From: Plotosus lineatus
Lineage: Eukaryota; Chordata; Actinopteri; Siluriformes; Plotosidae
Assembly (NCBI GenBank): GCA_024760905.1
Contig: CM045732.1
Location: 55,964,496 to 56,028,495 of the forward strand
DNA: 64,000 nt
Reading direction: 5' to 3'
Position 1 is the first letter of the stretch, and every line of letters begins with the position of its first letter. A program made the translations under genes and the position numbers. This document shows, piece by piece, positions 51,737-63,440 of this stretch. The notes beneath the pieces are model-generated. The model made no database searches and was not told the DNA's origin. It saw only the letters and a program-made list of their open reading frames with translations.

Positions 51737-52012
51737 GTTATATTGATTGTGGAGGGCGGCCTGATATTGATTGTGAAGGGTGGCCTGGTGGTTAGCACTT
51801 CTGCCTCACAGCAAGCATGCCTGGGTTGGTTTCCCAGCTCAGGCGTTTCTGTGTGGGGTTCCCTTGGATCTGAGTGTGAATGGTTGTGTAAGTGTTGGCC
51901 CTGTGGTGGCCTGGTGAGCTGTCTAGGGTGTACCTTACCCTTGCCCCAAGTAGGCTGAGATGGGCCCCAGCCCCTAATTAGGGTTAAGCGACATAAAGAA
52001 TGAATTAATGAA
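51737..52012 (+). mobile_element. SINE family D, L2-type tail
   Basis: AGGGTGGCCTGGTGGTTAGCACTTCTGCCTCACAGC is a tRNA-like head with A box TGGTGGTTAGC and a degenerate B box TGGTTTCCCAG. The tail runs through GGCCTGGTGAGCTGTCTAGGG to a GAATGAATTAATGAAT end. Confidence 0.75.
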
Positions 52013-52931
52013 TAGGGACGAGCTCTCTTTACTGACTTATAAAAAGTAGTTTGCTTTTCTGTTCTTGTACAGCAGGTGGCGGTATAAACATGTCGAAACT
52101 ATTGCGTTGTTCCTTTTTTGTGAAAACAGAATGACTGCAGTCGACCCGTCTGTTATAATCAGTGCAAACGCTGCTTGCTCTCAACAGAGAGCAAAATGAC
52201 TTTAATGGGAAATGTTTTATTGATATGTTGCATTATTTCAAGAACAGCCCTCAAATAGCCTAACAACATTTGCATTATTCAACATTTTTAATTAATCATG
52301 ACATATAACCAGTTATAGAGTCCATAAGATTATAAATTAAGATGGTAGCACAGTATGAAGAACACTAGTCTATATAACCCTGATGTAATTTTAGTGTATC
52401 TATTGAGAGCTTATTAAAATACATTATTTACAAAGGTAGACTTTGTAAGTTTGTGTTTACAGCATTTATTTATGATGTTTGTGATTAGTTGCTTTAAAAA
52501 TTAGAAAACTCACATAATGAGACAATAAACATCAAACAATTGCTCAAATGTTGTTTTTTTTTTGTTGTTAATGATAGCTTATACGGCGAAATTAGTTTAT
52601 TATATATATTTTAAAGTGAAATATCAGCCATTTTATACCAATACGACCTTAAATAGCTCTACATTCCAAATTCACTTGGATACAGACCAGCTGATTGGTT
52701 CACAGCAAAGGACCAATGAGAAATCCTCACTGTGGCTCTAACCAATCAGAGAACAAGGATGTATAGCTCATTTTATATCTGTTGTCACTAGGAGGGCAGA
52801 CGTTATTTTCCACAAAAAAAGGGTTTAATAGCACGTGCTAATCGGAAAAGTTCAATAGATCCGAGTTTACGAGTGAGTGACGTGGGCTTGATTCATTTTC
52901 CTCTGAGGATCATGGAGGCACATGTAGTATA
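52013..52931. other. Intergenic stretch without recognised content
   Basis: AT-rich unique-looking sequence. Two CCAAT boxes occur in 52690-52750 (GGACCAATGAG and AACCAATCAGAG), with a CACGTG E-box-like GCACGTGC at about 52831, but no transcript is visible. Confidence 0.4.
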
Positions 52932-52966
52932 TTTCACTTCTGGGCCTTTTGGCTTAAGATCCAAGA
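52932..52966 (+). pseudogene. Fragment resembling the 5' end of U2 snRNA
   Basis: TTCACTTCTGGGCCTTTTGG followed by CTTAAGATCCAAG resembles the conserved start of U2, which I recall as TCGCTTCTCGGCCTTTTGGC followed by TAAGATCAAG. One substitution and small insertions separate them. The rest of U2 is not present, so this is a truncated retrocopy or part of a SINE. Confidence 0.4.
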
Positions 52967-53215
52967 TACAGAAATGAAGAAGATATCATCGTCACCTTTG
53001 TAGGTGTGTGTGTCTCATTCTCTCATTCACAAGTAGAATCAGATATCAAGCTGTCCTGGAGAAAAAGATAAATCACATTCACAGATTACAGTGCAAATGA
53101 AGGACGCAAACCGAAAAAGCAAATGAGAAACAAATCAGTGGCAGCACAGTCGAGCTGCGTGACTGGGACTAGCAGAGAATATTAAGGCAGCCATATTATT
53201 ATTATTATTATTATT

Positions 53216-53491
53216 CTCATTTTCTGTAACCGCTTCATCCTAATTAGGGTTGCGGGGAGGCTGGTGCCCATCCCAGCCAACTCAGGGCAATGGCAGCCTA
53301 CTTTTGTGGAAAGTCAGCAATGGTTCTTTTACATGCCTCACACCATAGACAGTGAGAGACATGGCTGGCCTTTGATAACCCAGTTAGCTGCACTGGGGGG
53401 GACAGTGACAACCTTGTGGAGAGTGGGACTCGAACCCCCAACCTTTGGATCAGCGATCCGGCGACTTATACCACTAGACCACCACTGCCCC
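53216..53491 (-). mobile_element. SINE family B, L2-type tail, internally shortened
   Basis: The - strand has the full head (A box region TGGTCTAGTGG, B box GGTTCGAGTCC), the body and a shortened tail: GGCTGCCATTGCC replaces the segment with the GTGTACTCTGCC block. It is inserted in an (ATT)n run that lies on both sides. Confidence 0.88.
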
Positions 53492-53516
53492 TATTATTAT
53501 TATTATTATTATTATT

Positions 53517-53783
53517 CGACAAAGTCAGAGAGGCTAGATTGAGATGGTTTGGACATGTACAGAAGAGGGATAGTGAGTATATTGGTAGTAGGATGCTGAG
53601 TTTGGAACTGTCAGGCAGAAGGCCTAGAGGAAGACCAAAGAGAAGATTAATGGATGTGGTGGTGGACAGGAAGGTACAGTAGCTGGTGTAAGAGAAGATG
53701 ATGCAGAGGATAGGGTGAGATGGAGGCAGATGATTCGCTGTGGTGACCCCTGAAGGGAACAGCCGCAAGGAAAAGAAGATTAT
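53517..53783 (+). mobile_element. RTE-clade LINE, copy D, 3' end only
   Basis: It begins CGACAAAGTCAGAGAGGCTAG, the [15 protein letters not shown] block, and ends CTGAAGGGAACAGCCGCAAGG. An (ATT)n tract precedes it and ATTATTATTAG follows. Confidence 0.92.
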
Positions 53784-53811
53784 TATTAGTAGTAGTAGTA
53801 CTGTAGTAGTA

Positions 53812-54159
53812 GGGCAGTGGTGGTCTAGCAGTATAGGGCGCTGTATCGCTGATCCAAAGGTTGGGGGTTCGAGTCCCACTCTCCACAAGGTTGTCACTGT
53901 CCCCTCCAGTGGAGCTAACTGGGTTATCAAAGGCCGGCCATGTCTCTCACTGTCTATGGTGTGAGGCATGTAAAAGATCCATTGCTGACTTTTGACAAGA
54001 GTAGCTGCAAAGCCGTCAGCGTGTTTCCGCCCTGCGATGGCCTGGCGAGCTGTCCAGGGTGTACTCTGCCCTCGCCCGAAGTTGGCTGGGATGGGCACCA
54101 GCCTCCCCGCGACCCAAATTAGGATTAAGCGGTTACAGAAAATGAACTGAACTGAACTG
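53812..54159 (+). mobile_element. tRNA-derived SINE, family B, L2-type tail, complete
   Basis: The best-preserved + strand copy. A box TGGTCTAGCAG at 53821-53831, B box GGTTCGAGTCC at 53866-53876, body with GGAGCTAACTGGGTTATC and TCTCTCACTGTCTATGG, junction AGCCGTCAGCGTGTTTC, then an L2-type tail through GATGGCCTGGCGAGCTGTCC to TAAGCGGTTACAGAAAATG and (AACTG)n. A repeat like ACTGTAGTA-TAG flanks it. Confidence 0.92.
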
Positions 54160-54185
54160 TAGTATTAGTAGTATGTATGTACTGT

Positions 54186-54541
54186 ATGTATTTTCTTTCT
54201 TTCTTTCGGCTTTTTCCCTTTTCTCGGGAGTCACCACAGCGAATCATCTGATTCGCACATTTGATTTGGCAGAGGTTTTTTTACGTCAGATGCCCTTCCT
54301 GTCACAACCCTTTTCGCTAGGGACAGAAACACACTGACGGCTTTGCAGCTACTCTTTACAAAAGTCAGCAATGGTTCTTTTACATGCCTCTCACCATAGA
54401 CAGTGAGAGACATGGCCCACCTTTGATAACCCAGTTAGCTGCACTGGGGGGTTGGGGGGCACTGACAACCCTGTGGGGACTCGAACCCCCAATCTTCGGA
54501 TCAGCGATCCTGCGCCCTATCCACTAGACGACCACTGCCGC
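54186..54541 (-). mobile_element. tRNA-derived SINE, family B, RTE-type tail
   Basis: On the - strand, head with damaged B box (GGTTCGAGTCC kept, flanks deleted), body, then GGGTTGTGACAGGAAGGGC, ATCTGACGTAAAAAAACC, GATTCGCTGTGGTGAC and GAAAAAGCCGAAAGAAAG. A repeat ATGTACTGT lies on both sides. It stands tail to tail with the preceding SINE, which has the other tail. Confidence 0.9.
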
Positions 54542-54549
54542 ATGTACTG

Positions 54550-57336
54550 TGTGTGTGTGTGTATGTATATATCCTTCCACAATTCAATCAATTAAGATTA
54601 TCTATTTAATGTAAGTTTCTTTTAATTTGGTCATTTCTCTGCCTTCTTAATATATTAATGTCCAAACCAACTTTTCGTATAATTTCATTTGATCGCAAAT
54701 TTTATGGAGATTTTAAAAAGTATTCTGCTAAATGCCAAACAAGATACTTCACCATGTCCACTTGGGTCAATGTAAAGAGAGGTTTTAAAATGATAACCAG
54801 CTCAGGATCAATTATTATCTACAGATAGTTTTGGCCATCAAGACAAAATAGATGCAATAATGGGATCATTGTGGTTATAAAGCTTTTATTAAGCACCCAT
54901 GGCATTGTCCAGTGGAGCTAAGTAAAAATCAAACAATAAATATAAATATTTTCAACTATGACCTCATATTTACAAAGGAGAAGAGTGCAATAAGCTTTCA
55001 TAGAATGGAATACACAAGAACACTTTTCACTGATACTCAATTTGACTCTAAATCTCACCAGGCTTCTGATTGTACATTGTGTTCTTTGACAGCCATTTTA
55101 ATAACTTAAATCAGGCTCATCGGGATATGCGTAGAATTTTTTTTTGCACCTCCCACAAGAAAACAAGCGTTCCTTTAATAATTAAACTCGGTAATATCCA
55201 AAAGACAACAAGGAGCCATGACAATAATAGTACTGTGCAAAGCTTTATTTACATGCACTATCCCACCTAAATTCTACAATCTAAATTGTCCAATGCACAC
55301 TGCTATTCTAGCTAACAGGCAACTCTTCTGTTGGTAAATATGTTCAATATAGCCACAATCATGGTAGAGCATGTGACCCATAAAACATGTTCACATTGCA
55401 TTCAACTGCACGTCCTACTGATGCCTTAATAATACCATGAAATCAAGATACATTTTCCAAGTACGTAAACGTTCTTTGGAAATATATATATATATATATA
55501 TCCTATTATTATATTAGCAGTGTACAATACTCTTGGTTTTATTAGCACAATGGATTTATGTAAACAATGAAAACCATCCAAACTCAACATTACTCATAAA
55601 AAAGATAGCACATTGGTGTATTATATGTTGAAGTTGTGGCTACAAAAATTGAATTCAACCATGATAAAGCAACATGTGCAATTTTACCAAGAGACAGAGG
55701 TGTCTGAATGCCACTACTACTAAACACAGAAAATAGTAGGGTTCACTGTTGGTCAGATAATTAGCTTTGCATGTTCAACAAACTAGATAAAATACAAGTT
55801 ACTAACTTACATTGATTGCAGCTACAATACTAAAATGGGTCTGTTTCCTGCATGCAAAGTGGAGATCCTTGCTGCATATTGCCAAAAGAGCAAAAACAAT
55901 GCTCTTAGAGCACCAGAGTGTGCAGGTTATGGACAAAGGCTATAAGTGTGCCATTGTAGCCCTACAAGCTTATAAATGGTGGTTTTTCCTACTATACACA
56001 AAAATGTAGTGCCAATTCATGTTTTGAATATCCTGTAATTATTGTATTTTTTCTTAACTCTACAATAATCATGTTACGCTTTTTAAACATCACATTTAAT
56101 AGCTCATTAGCTGGTCTTATTTCACTGTTCTGTGAAAGGCGTAATGAATACATCACACAACTCATTTTCTTCCCTTTTTTGTGGTTTACAAGATTAACAT
56201 AACGGCTGCACAAGACATTCCCATGTCATTTCCGAAGATTAAAAAGTACCATTCTCTAGTCTACCGTGTAAACAGCCCAACTAAATGTTTTAAGTGATAA
56301 CTATTTTGTCAGAATTCATGTGTTTCTATCAGTGTGAATATCAGCAACATGAACATCACCTTCGAAACTATGCATACATATAATCTAACTAACACTGAAA
56401 TACTTGACTAGGTAGGCCTAGTTCTTTGAGTAAATTAAGGGATTAAAAGGACTTCATTTTTATTAACTAAACATCAAAAATCTTTCCAGCCTCATTAGTA
56501 TTTTATATATTTATTACAGTGGTACCTCACCTTACGAAAGTCTCGCCAAACGAAAAATTCAGGTTACGAAAAGCATTTTCCTAAAATTTTTGTCTCGGGA
56601 TATGAAACAAGTTCACATTACGAAAGTGCCATCTTAAAAATTCAAACGCGCCATTCAAACATTCAAACAATGCACAAGCTGCTCTCCCATCAATGACGTT
56701 CAAACATCTCGCCCTGCTGGCCTCCCATTGGCTAACAACTGAGCTCTCGTTCATGTCGCCTTCACTCAAGCGCCATCTTGGACAGATCCACCGGACGCCA
56801 TCTTGACCTGACGCCATCTTGAATGCCATCTTGGACATCATTGCCGAGTAGGAATGACGCATCTACTTCCCATTGCCTATTATAGAGCTGAATCCACCAT
56901 GATGCTTTTCGTGTAAAGGACAGAGTTACAGTTGTTTTATGCTTTATTTCTTGACTCAGGCTTTTAACCTTCCATAAACATTTGTAAGATTACAACTCTG
57001 CTTAAGAAGACGTGGTCAACAAACGCACGCGCGCGCACGCGCACACACACACAAGCGCTCGCACACACAAACACATGCACGCGTGTGATTTCCGGTGCGA
57101 ATGAGGAAAAGAAACGGGCTCAAGTGATATCACAAAGGAATATGGCCAAACCCGTCTACCATCGGTATGATATTGAAGCAGAAGGAGGTCTTAAAAGGTA
57201 TGCTTTTATAATTTTTATATGGTTTAGGGGGTAGTATTGGGAGCCTTAGAACGAATCATGCGTTTTACATGTAAAATGCGGTTCGAGTTACAAAAAAAGC
57301 TCTGGAACGGATTAATTTCATAAGGTGAGGTACAAC

Positions 57337-57367
<31 letters not shown>

Positions 57368-57646
57368 AATCAGACCTATCAGACATTCATCTTATCAAAC
57401 TACAAAATCAATTTCATGAATTTCATCATATACAAGCCTATAAGCCTATGTTCACCACAATTCATGACTTTAGTTGACAAACACATTAAATCATCAAAAG
57501 TGTTAGTAAATTGAATTCATCTGACTGTATTATGTAGTTGTCAGATATTATTATTCATGTCCTTTACACAGGACAGGATTGAAAAGGTTGAGACAGTCTC
57601 TAAAGATTTGTACTGCCCCATCACTACATTTCATGTGCTGAGTTGA
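54550..57646 (-). promoter_or_regulatory. foxo3: Probable foxo3 3' untranslated region and flank
   Basis: FOXO3 transcripts usually have long 3' UTRs. On the - strand a canonical AATAAA is found at about 55234-55239 and another at about 54878-54883, with no open frame in between, so the transcript may end near 55.2 or 54.9 kb. A pogo-like element at 56517-57338 lies within this stretch. The assignment is inference only. Confidence 0.4.
56517..57338. mobile_element. pogo/Tigger-like non-autonomous element
   Basis: The ends CAGTGGTACCTCACCTTACG and, inverted, CAGTTGTACCTCACCTTATG are terminal repeats. A left-flanking TA is present; the right flank runs into a (TG)n tract. Inner blocks (TTCAAACGCGCCATTCAAAC, CCTCCCATTGGC) match the elements at 1-539 and 6066-7556. 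No transposase. Confidence 0.75.
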
Positions 57647-60600
57647 TTAGCTTGGTACCCAGCTTTGGGATGAGGTTTGTTTGGTATTTGACATACTCCC
57701 TGAATTCAGATTTGCATTTTGATGGAAAAAGAGATGAGAATCAAAGCTGAACTCCAAGTCATCTGCATCTATCAGATCATTCCGCATGATGGTGTCCATG
57801 TCACAATCAAGGTTACTGCTAAAATCTTCAAGATCAATATCGCTGGAGAATCGATCCTGAGTTGATGACTGTACACAGGGCATGATACCATTGAGCCCTA
57901 ACAACAAGGAATCCGATGAGCTGAGCTGCATAGATCTGCTCCTGGACGGAGACTGTTGAAGATGCTGTTTAATCAGGCTTTGGTAGTCTGACTCACTTGT
58001 TGAACCCAAGACCCCATTGACTTGCCATTCAGACAGGGAGACCTTCATTCCCATTTGTCCCCCAAGCCCAGCTTGTCCACTTCGACGGGAGCTCTGAGAG
58101 GAGATGGAGGCACTGGCTTGTGACATCAGTGGGTCAGACTGGGTCAGTAGGACATCACTGTGGTTATGAGGCTCAGAGCTGAGCATATCCTGTAAACTCT
58201 GCTTCCCAAAAGGGGAACCACAAGTAAAGTTGGCTTGCTTGTTCTCCTGAATTGTTTGCATGGGGGACTGGCGCAGGCTGGTGACAGTTAATGGGCTAAA
58301 CATGGTGTTGGGAACCCCAAGACTGCTGCCAGAGCAGCTGAAGGTAAACACAGGGCTTCCTTGTTCACTGGCACTATTATCATCTTGGCCTGGAGACTGT
58401 GAAGTTGTTAAACTGATGTTATCAAGCAAATCGTCCATTAAGTTATCCGAGAGACCATCATTCAGATTCATAGTACCTGCAAGGTCAGCAAGGCGGGGCA
58501 GCTCAGTCAGCCCAGTCGAAGGAGACATGCTGCTGGGACTAGAGTACAACATGGGAGAGAGGGGAGAGTCATCATCACCAACCTCATCCACTTCCAAATT
58601 GGCCAAGATAGGAGACAGTCGACCACTTATGGTGCTGGCATTGGAATTAGTGCGGGAGCGGAAGTCTGTCCAGGCATCTAGCTCATCACTGCTGCGGGAT
58701 GTAGGACTCCCAGTCCATTTGCACAGACTGGATGAGCTCTCCGAGATTCCATCCTGAGCAGCCTGAAGAGTAGCTTTCTTCTTAGCAGCACGGCCACGAG
58801 CACTCTTAATTAGTTTGTTGCTATTGTCCATTGAAACAGCACGTCTTCGGGGTACTTTGCCACCCTTTCCACCATCTGGATTGACCATCCACCATGAACT
58901 CTTGCCTGTCCCTTCATTTTGCACTCTGATAAACCGACTGTGGAGGGACAGGTTGTGTCGTATAGAATTCTGTTGGGGGAAAAAAAATTCCCGTTAATAA
59001 CATTTTATTAATAGTACATGTCAGTCCATGTATAACCCTTTTTAAATAAATAAACAAAACTAATAATGTATAACAAGAGTTATGATACACTTCCCTCCAT
59101 AATTATTGCCACTTCTGGTTAAGATGCGTTCTTTAGCTTCAACTAATTTTTTTAATAATACCAGACCACAATGGAAAAAAATAAAATCCAACACTTAATT
59201 CAAGTGCATTTATTCAGTAGGGGTGGGGGGGGGGGGTCAGACCCTGATGTTAATACTTTGTACAACCCCCTTTTACCAACAAAACAGCACCTATTCGTCT
59301 CCTATAATGTTTCACTCGATGAAAGAATACAAAAGGAGAGATGTTGGACCATTCATCTCTGCACAATCTCTTTAAATCATCCAGCAACCTGGTCCTCTCC
59401 TTTGCACTCGCCTCTTCAGCTCACTCCACCGGGTTTCATAGGGGTTGAGGTCTGGGTACCGAGATGGCCATGGGAGGAGCTTGATTCCCTTTCTGGTGAA
59501 ATATTTCTGTGTAGATTTGGCCACATGTTTAGGGTCATCATCTTACTGAAAGACCCAGTGATGACCCATCTTCAGCTTTCTGGCAGAGGACACCAGATTT
59601 TGATTTTAAAATGTCCTGGTATCTCAAAGTGTTCATGATGCTATGCACATTAACAAGGTTCCCAGGGTCTCTGGAAAAGAAACGGGCCCACATCGTCACT
59701 GATCCACCCATACTTCACAATGAGCATGAGGTGCTTTTCTGCATACTCTTCTTTTGTGTTCCACCAAACTTACTTGTAGAGTGTTTGTTGCCAAAAAGCT
59801 CGAGCTTGGTTTCATCTGGCCAAAGCACCTGGTCCCAGTTGAAGTCCCAGTACCGCTTAGCGAACTCCAGAAGTTTGCGTTAATGATTGTGCATGAAAAA
59901 AGTTTTTTTTCATGCGTGCTTCACAAACAGCTTGTTTGCATGTAGATGGCACCTGATGGTTGTTTTGGAGACTTTGCGACCCTAAGATGCTACCATTTGT
60001 TGAGATTCTTTAACAGCGAGCTTTGGAGAACTTTATTTCTCTTACCATCCTCCTCACTCTGCGTGGTGCCAAAATAACTTTGTGTCCTCATCCAGGCTTA
60101 TTTTCCAGCATTCCAGTGGTTTTCAACTTCTTAATAATTGCTCTGCCAGTAGATATGAACAGGTGCAGTCGAGGGACTGTATTCTTGTAGCCATTGCCTG
60201 ACTTGTGAAGGTCAACACACACCTACCTTACTTGAACAGTGTGTTCCTTTGTTTTTCCCAAGCAGAGTGGATAAGAGAAATGGCCTCTGTGTCATGTCAT
60301 ATTTATACCCCAGGGAAACAGGAAGTGAGAAATTACTAATTAAATCTTCCTAGATGCCCTGATTAACTTTGTCAATTACTGTCGAAATGACAGAAATACT
60401 TCAATTACATTTATTTCCAAGAAATTATTTGGGGTGCGAATAATTCTGGAACATATGTTTAATGAAAAATAATTATTTCTTTGTTAGGGACCCCCCCAAG
60501 TTGTTCCTGAATGAGTAACCTGCATACACTGCAGTAATCAAAAGTCTAATTAGAAGTTGTTAACAACAATGCTATACAGTATATAGTTGGATTCAGGATT

Positions 60601-61667
60601 CTCTGGTCAATTCAATCCTTATGTAATGCTTACTTTGTCACCACAAGGTCAAGTTCAGGTATTGTTAACCCCATAGAGCCCAGTCATAGAAAGAAACATG
60701 GCAAAAATTCTAATTAGAATTTGTTGCACATATGCAACATGGGACGCTACAGGGTTAATGGTCAAATCTGGGTCATCATGATATGTACTTATAATGCAGT
60801 ACACATCAGCTTTTCACCATAAAAATGCAAATATTTAAAACAATACAAATGCCAATGTCTTTTAAAGGACCAACTGGAGAAGGGTGTGTTGTAAATTATT
60901 ATTTCTCATACTGTATCTAATACAATAGACTATTATTTATCAATGTTGAGGCTAATAATGAGCTTCAACATTCTGTGCTTCCTGTACCCATCCTCTTGAT
61001 TTCATGCACTTGTCCCTGTTCAGAAGAGCACTGGAAGGTTGCCAGTCTACACAAAGCTGGCTGTCAAACACCAAGCTCCTCACATTCTGCCACACACTGA
61101 CCTACATAGTTTGCAGTCAGCTGATTGATTCTTATGCTCAAGCCACAAGCCAATGAAAAATGGAGGTGGGGACCCAGCAACCAGTCAAAATCCTGTATCG
61201 AATTAAAGGCTCATATTTTCTTTCTTTCTTTTTTTTTTTTTATCTCCTAACTCCACTGCAGGCAGATGCAAAATATCTGTTCCACAAGACCATGCGACAA
61301 GGACATTTCACCATATCCCACAATGCACTCTACCCTGAATATTGAAATTGTTCTACAATTACTACTCATCTTTATTTTTTCCAATAATAAATCACAACTG
61401 GCCTGAGGAAAAATGTATTTCTCATTGACTTGAATTTTCTCATTCTCCTCAAATAGTATAATTAAACATTTGGAGTGACTGTTTCAGTTCTATATTGAGG
61501 TCCAATTTAATGGCTCGAAAAACATACCCAACATAATTTTATGAGTATGATGCTTGATCAACCTAATATATGACTATTTATAAAAAGAGAGATCCTATAC
61601 TCTAATATTACTAAACTGAAACTATACACCGTTTGTATTAAACAGTTGTATATTTGTGCAATTATTT

Positions 61668-61708
<41 letters not shown>

Positions 61709-61711
61709 ATA

Positions 61712-61742
<31 letters not shown>

Positions 61743-63440
61743 CACACACACACATTATATACACGCATATATAATTATTCCAGCAGACATAACATAAACC
61801 ACTGCATACAGTACTTAGATGCTGCAATAATGTTTTGCAGCAAGGTTATATATAGACTTAATACAAGGAAAAGCCTGATACCGTATTTGTTTCCTAAATA
61901 CAATTTATAAATATTTGGATTCTTTAATACAGTACCACAAACCCTGGGTGTGCATGATATGATTTACCAAAGCCTAAAGCTAAGTCGGTACAGTATTCCC
62001 AATTCATTGATTTGATTTCACAGTACAGTATTTTTGTCAATATTGAAATCCAGTAGTCATGCACATTCACAGTGACTTCATTTAATTCTTTAGAAAACTG
62101 ATTTTCAAGCCTCAGCTTATTCTAAAAGTCAAACCAAAAACAAACAAACAGAGCACCGAGTACAGCACAAAATTTTTGCACAAACACGATCATGGCAGGA
62201 AAACAGAGACTGATCACAACTTTAATTGGAAATGCAATATCCATAGCCAGGGCTTGTTGAAGGTGTGTATTTCAACTGGGGAGATTATTATACTGTAGTA
62301 TTTCACTTGTATGGTCTTGTTAAGCTCCAATACATGTTATACTGTACTGAACGTATTAATGATCATCTTTGCAATGTGGATGAGCACATAAGAATTAGAG
62401 ATAAATCATAAAAGGAGCATTTCTTGATACTTTTTTTTTTGCCATGCCTGCAATGCCAGTCTATGTCTATGTTTACTGATGATGCTGTTCTCACTGTTCT
62501 GAAAAGCTACATTTCTACTGCTTTTCCTTTATAAACCCACTCCCTCTTATGCTGGCGAGAGATACTGGTCTCACTGGTGTGATGAAAACAAAATGAAGGC
62601 TGAGGAGGGTTTATCATTTGCAACCTTACTCTATTTATCTCTGGTTACTCGAGCAGCCTTTGGCGTATCCCTGACATCACACATTTAATCATCATACCCC
62701 AGAAGCTCATCACTCATTTCTCATGCTAACTTGGATCTTTTAAAATGTTGACTTACTCCCAGCTGCCTGATTATTATAACGATGATAAAGATGATGATTA
62801 TTGTTGTTGTTATTATTATTATTAATATTATAGAGGTTTGATGTGTAGCCAGCCCACCTACCTTCCAGCCTGCAGAACTGTTGCTGTCACCTTTGTCCTT
62901 GAAGTATGGCACAGATCTGACCATCCAGTCATATATCTGGGCCAAAGTCAGCCTTTTCTCTGGGGAGCTCTCGATGGCCTGGGTGATTAAATCAGCGTAT
63001 GAGTAATTTCCCCATGCGTTTCTGCGTGCGGATGATTTTCTGGGCTGCTGGAGTGCGACAGTAGTAATGCCCGAATCGGTCGCTGCAGGGGCCAGCGGTT
63101 GGGATGTGCTGGGAGACCGATCATCATCAGTGTCCTTGTCAGTAGAAGTTGTATTTAATGCTGGACCTGGAGGATCACAGTTGCGGCTCTGTTTGGCTCT
63201 CGTTTGCTCTCGTGTTTGGATGATCTCGGTATCGTTCACACGGCGATCAGGGCCGCTCTCGTCGTCGTCGTCCTCCTCGGGAATAACGTCCGCCTCGCTC
63301 GGCTCCCGCTTCCCAGGGCTGCACTCCGGTCGAGGCAGAGGCCATGTGCAGGATCTCGGCCTTTTCTGCGGCTCGAAGTCCGGATCTATATCAACGTCTC
63401 CCGTGGGAGGTTCGCGCTCCTCGCCACTCGCCTGTGCCAT
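57647..63440 (-). CDS. foxo3: Forkhead box O3 transcription factor
   Basis: Two coding exons, 62862-63440 and 57647-58969, on the - strand, joined at GWK/NSIRHN inside the forkhead domain, where FOXO genes carry their intron; 633 residues (human 673). The start at 63440 is chosen over an in-frame ATG at 63458 because it puts the first AKT-type site RPRSCT at threonine 32, as in mammals. The forkhead domain spans about 140-230 with recognition helix [13 protein letters not shown]. Further AKT-type sites are RRRAVS (S239) and RSRTNS (S302). The [21 protein letters not shown] block, [13 protein letters not shown] and [16 protein letters not shown] sequence identify FOXO3 rather than FOXO1 or FOXO4. 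An acidic activation region and SSQSWVP end the protein. It is a nuclear-cytoplasmic shuttling activator of stress, apoptosis and metabolic genes, excluded from the nucleus when phosphorylated by AKT. The intron is 3.9 kb. Whether it is foxo3a or foxo3b cannot be decided here. Confidence 0.94.
59085..60480 (-). mobile_element. Decayed Tc1-like transposon in the foxo3 intron
   Basis: The left end TTCCCTCCATAATTATTGCC then TGGTTAAGATGCGTTCTTTAGCTTC and the right end TTGGGGTGCGAATAATTCTGG are diverged terminal repeats of a common fish Tc1 family. In between, the - strand has remnants of its transposase; the + strand at 59440 reads TAGGGGTTGAGGTCTGGG, complementary to the NPDLNPI-type coding block. 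Many indels make it inactive. Confidence 0.75.
60481..62720 (-). other. foxo3 intron remainder
   Basis: Unique-looking AT-rich sequence with a (TG)n/(TA)n compound repeat at 61667-61755 and a (TTA)n/(TTG)n-type run at 62790-62830. No gene or complete transposon was recognised. Confidence 0.5.

Noticed and set aside
53812..53884. Functional tRNA gene (A and B boxes present; also at 22330 and 33380)
   Set aside because: The boxes belong to SINE heads; no cloverleaf with an acceptor stem pairing could be drawn and the copies are flanked by target duplications.
58260..58757. 165-codon + strand frame
   Set aside because: It is antisense to foxo3 exon 2.
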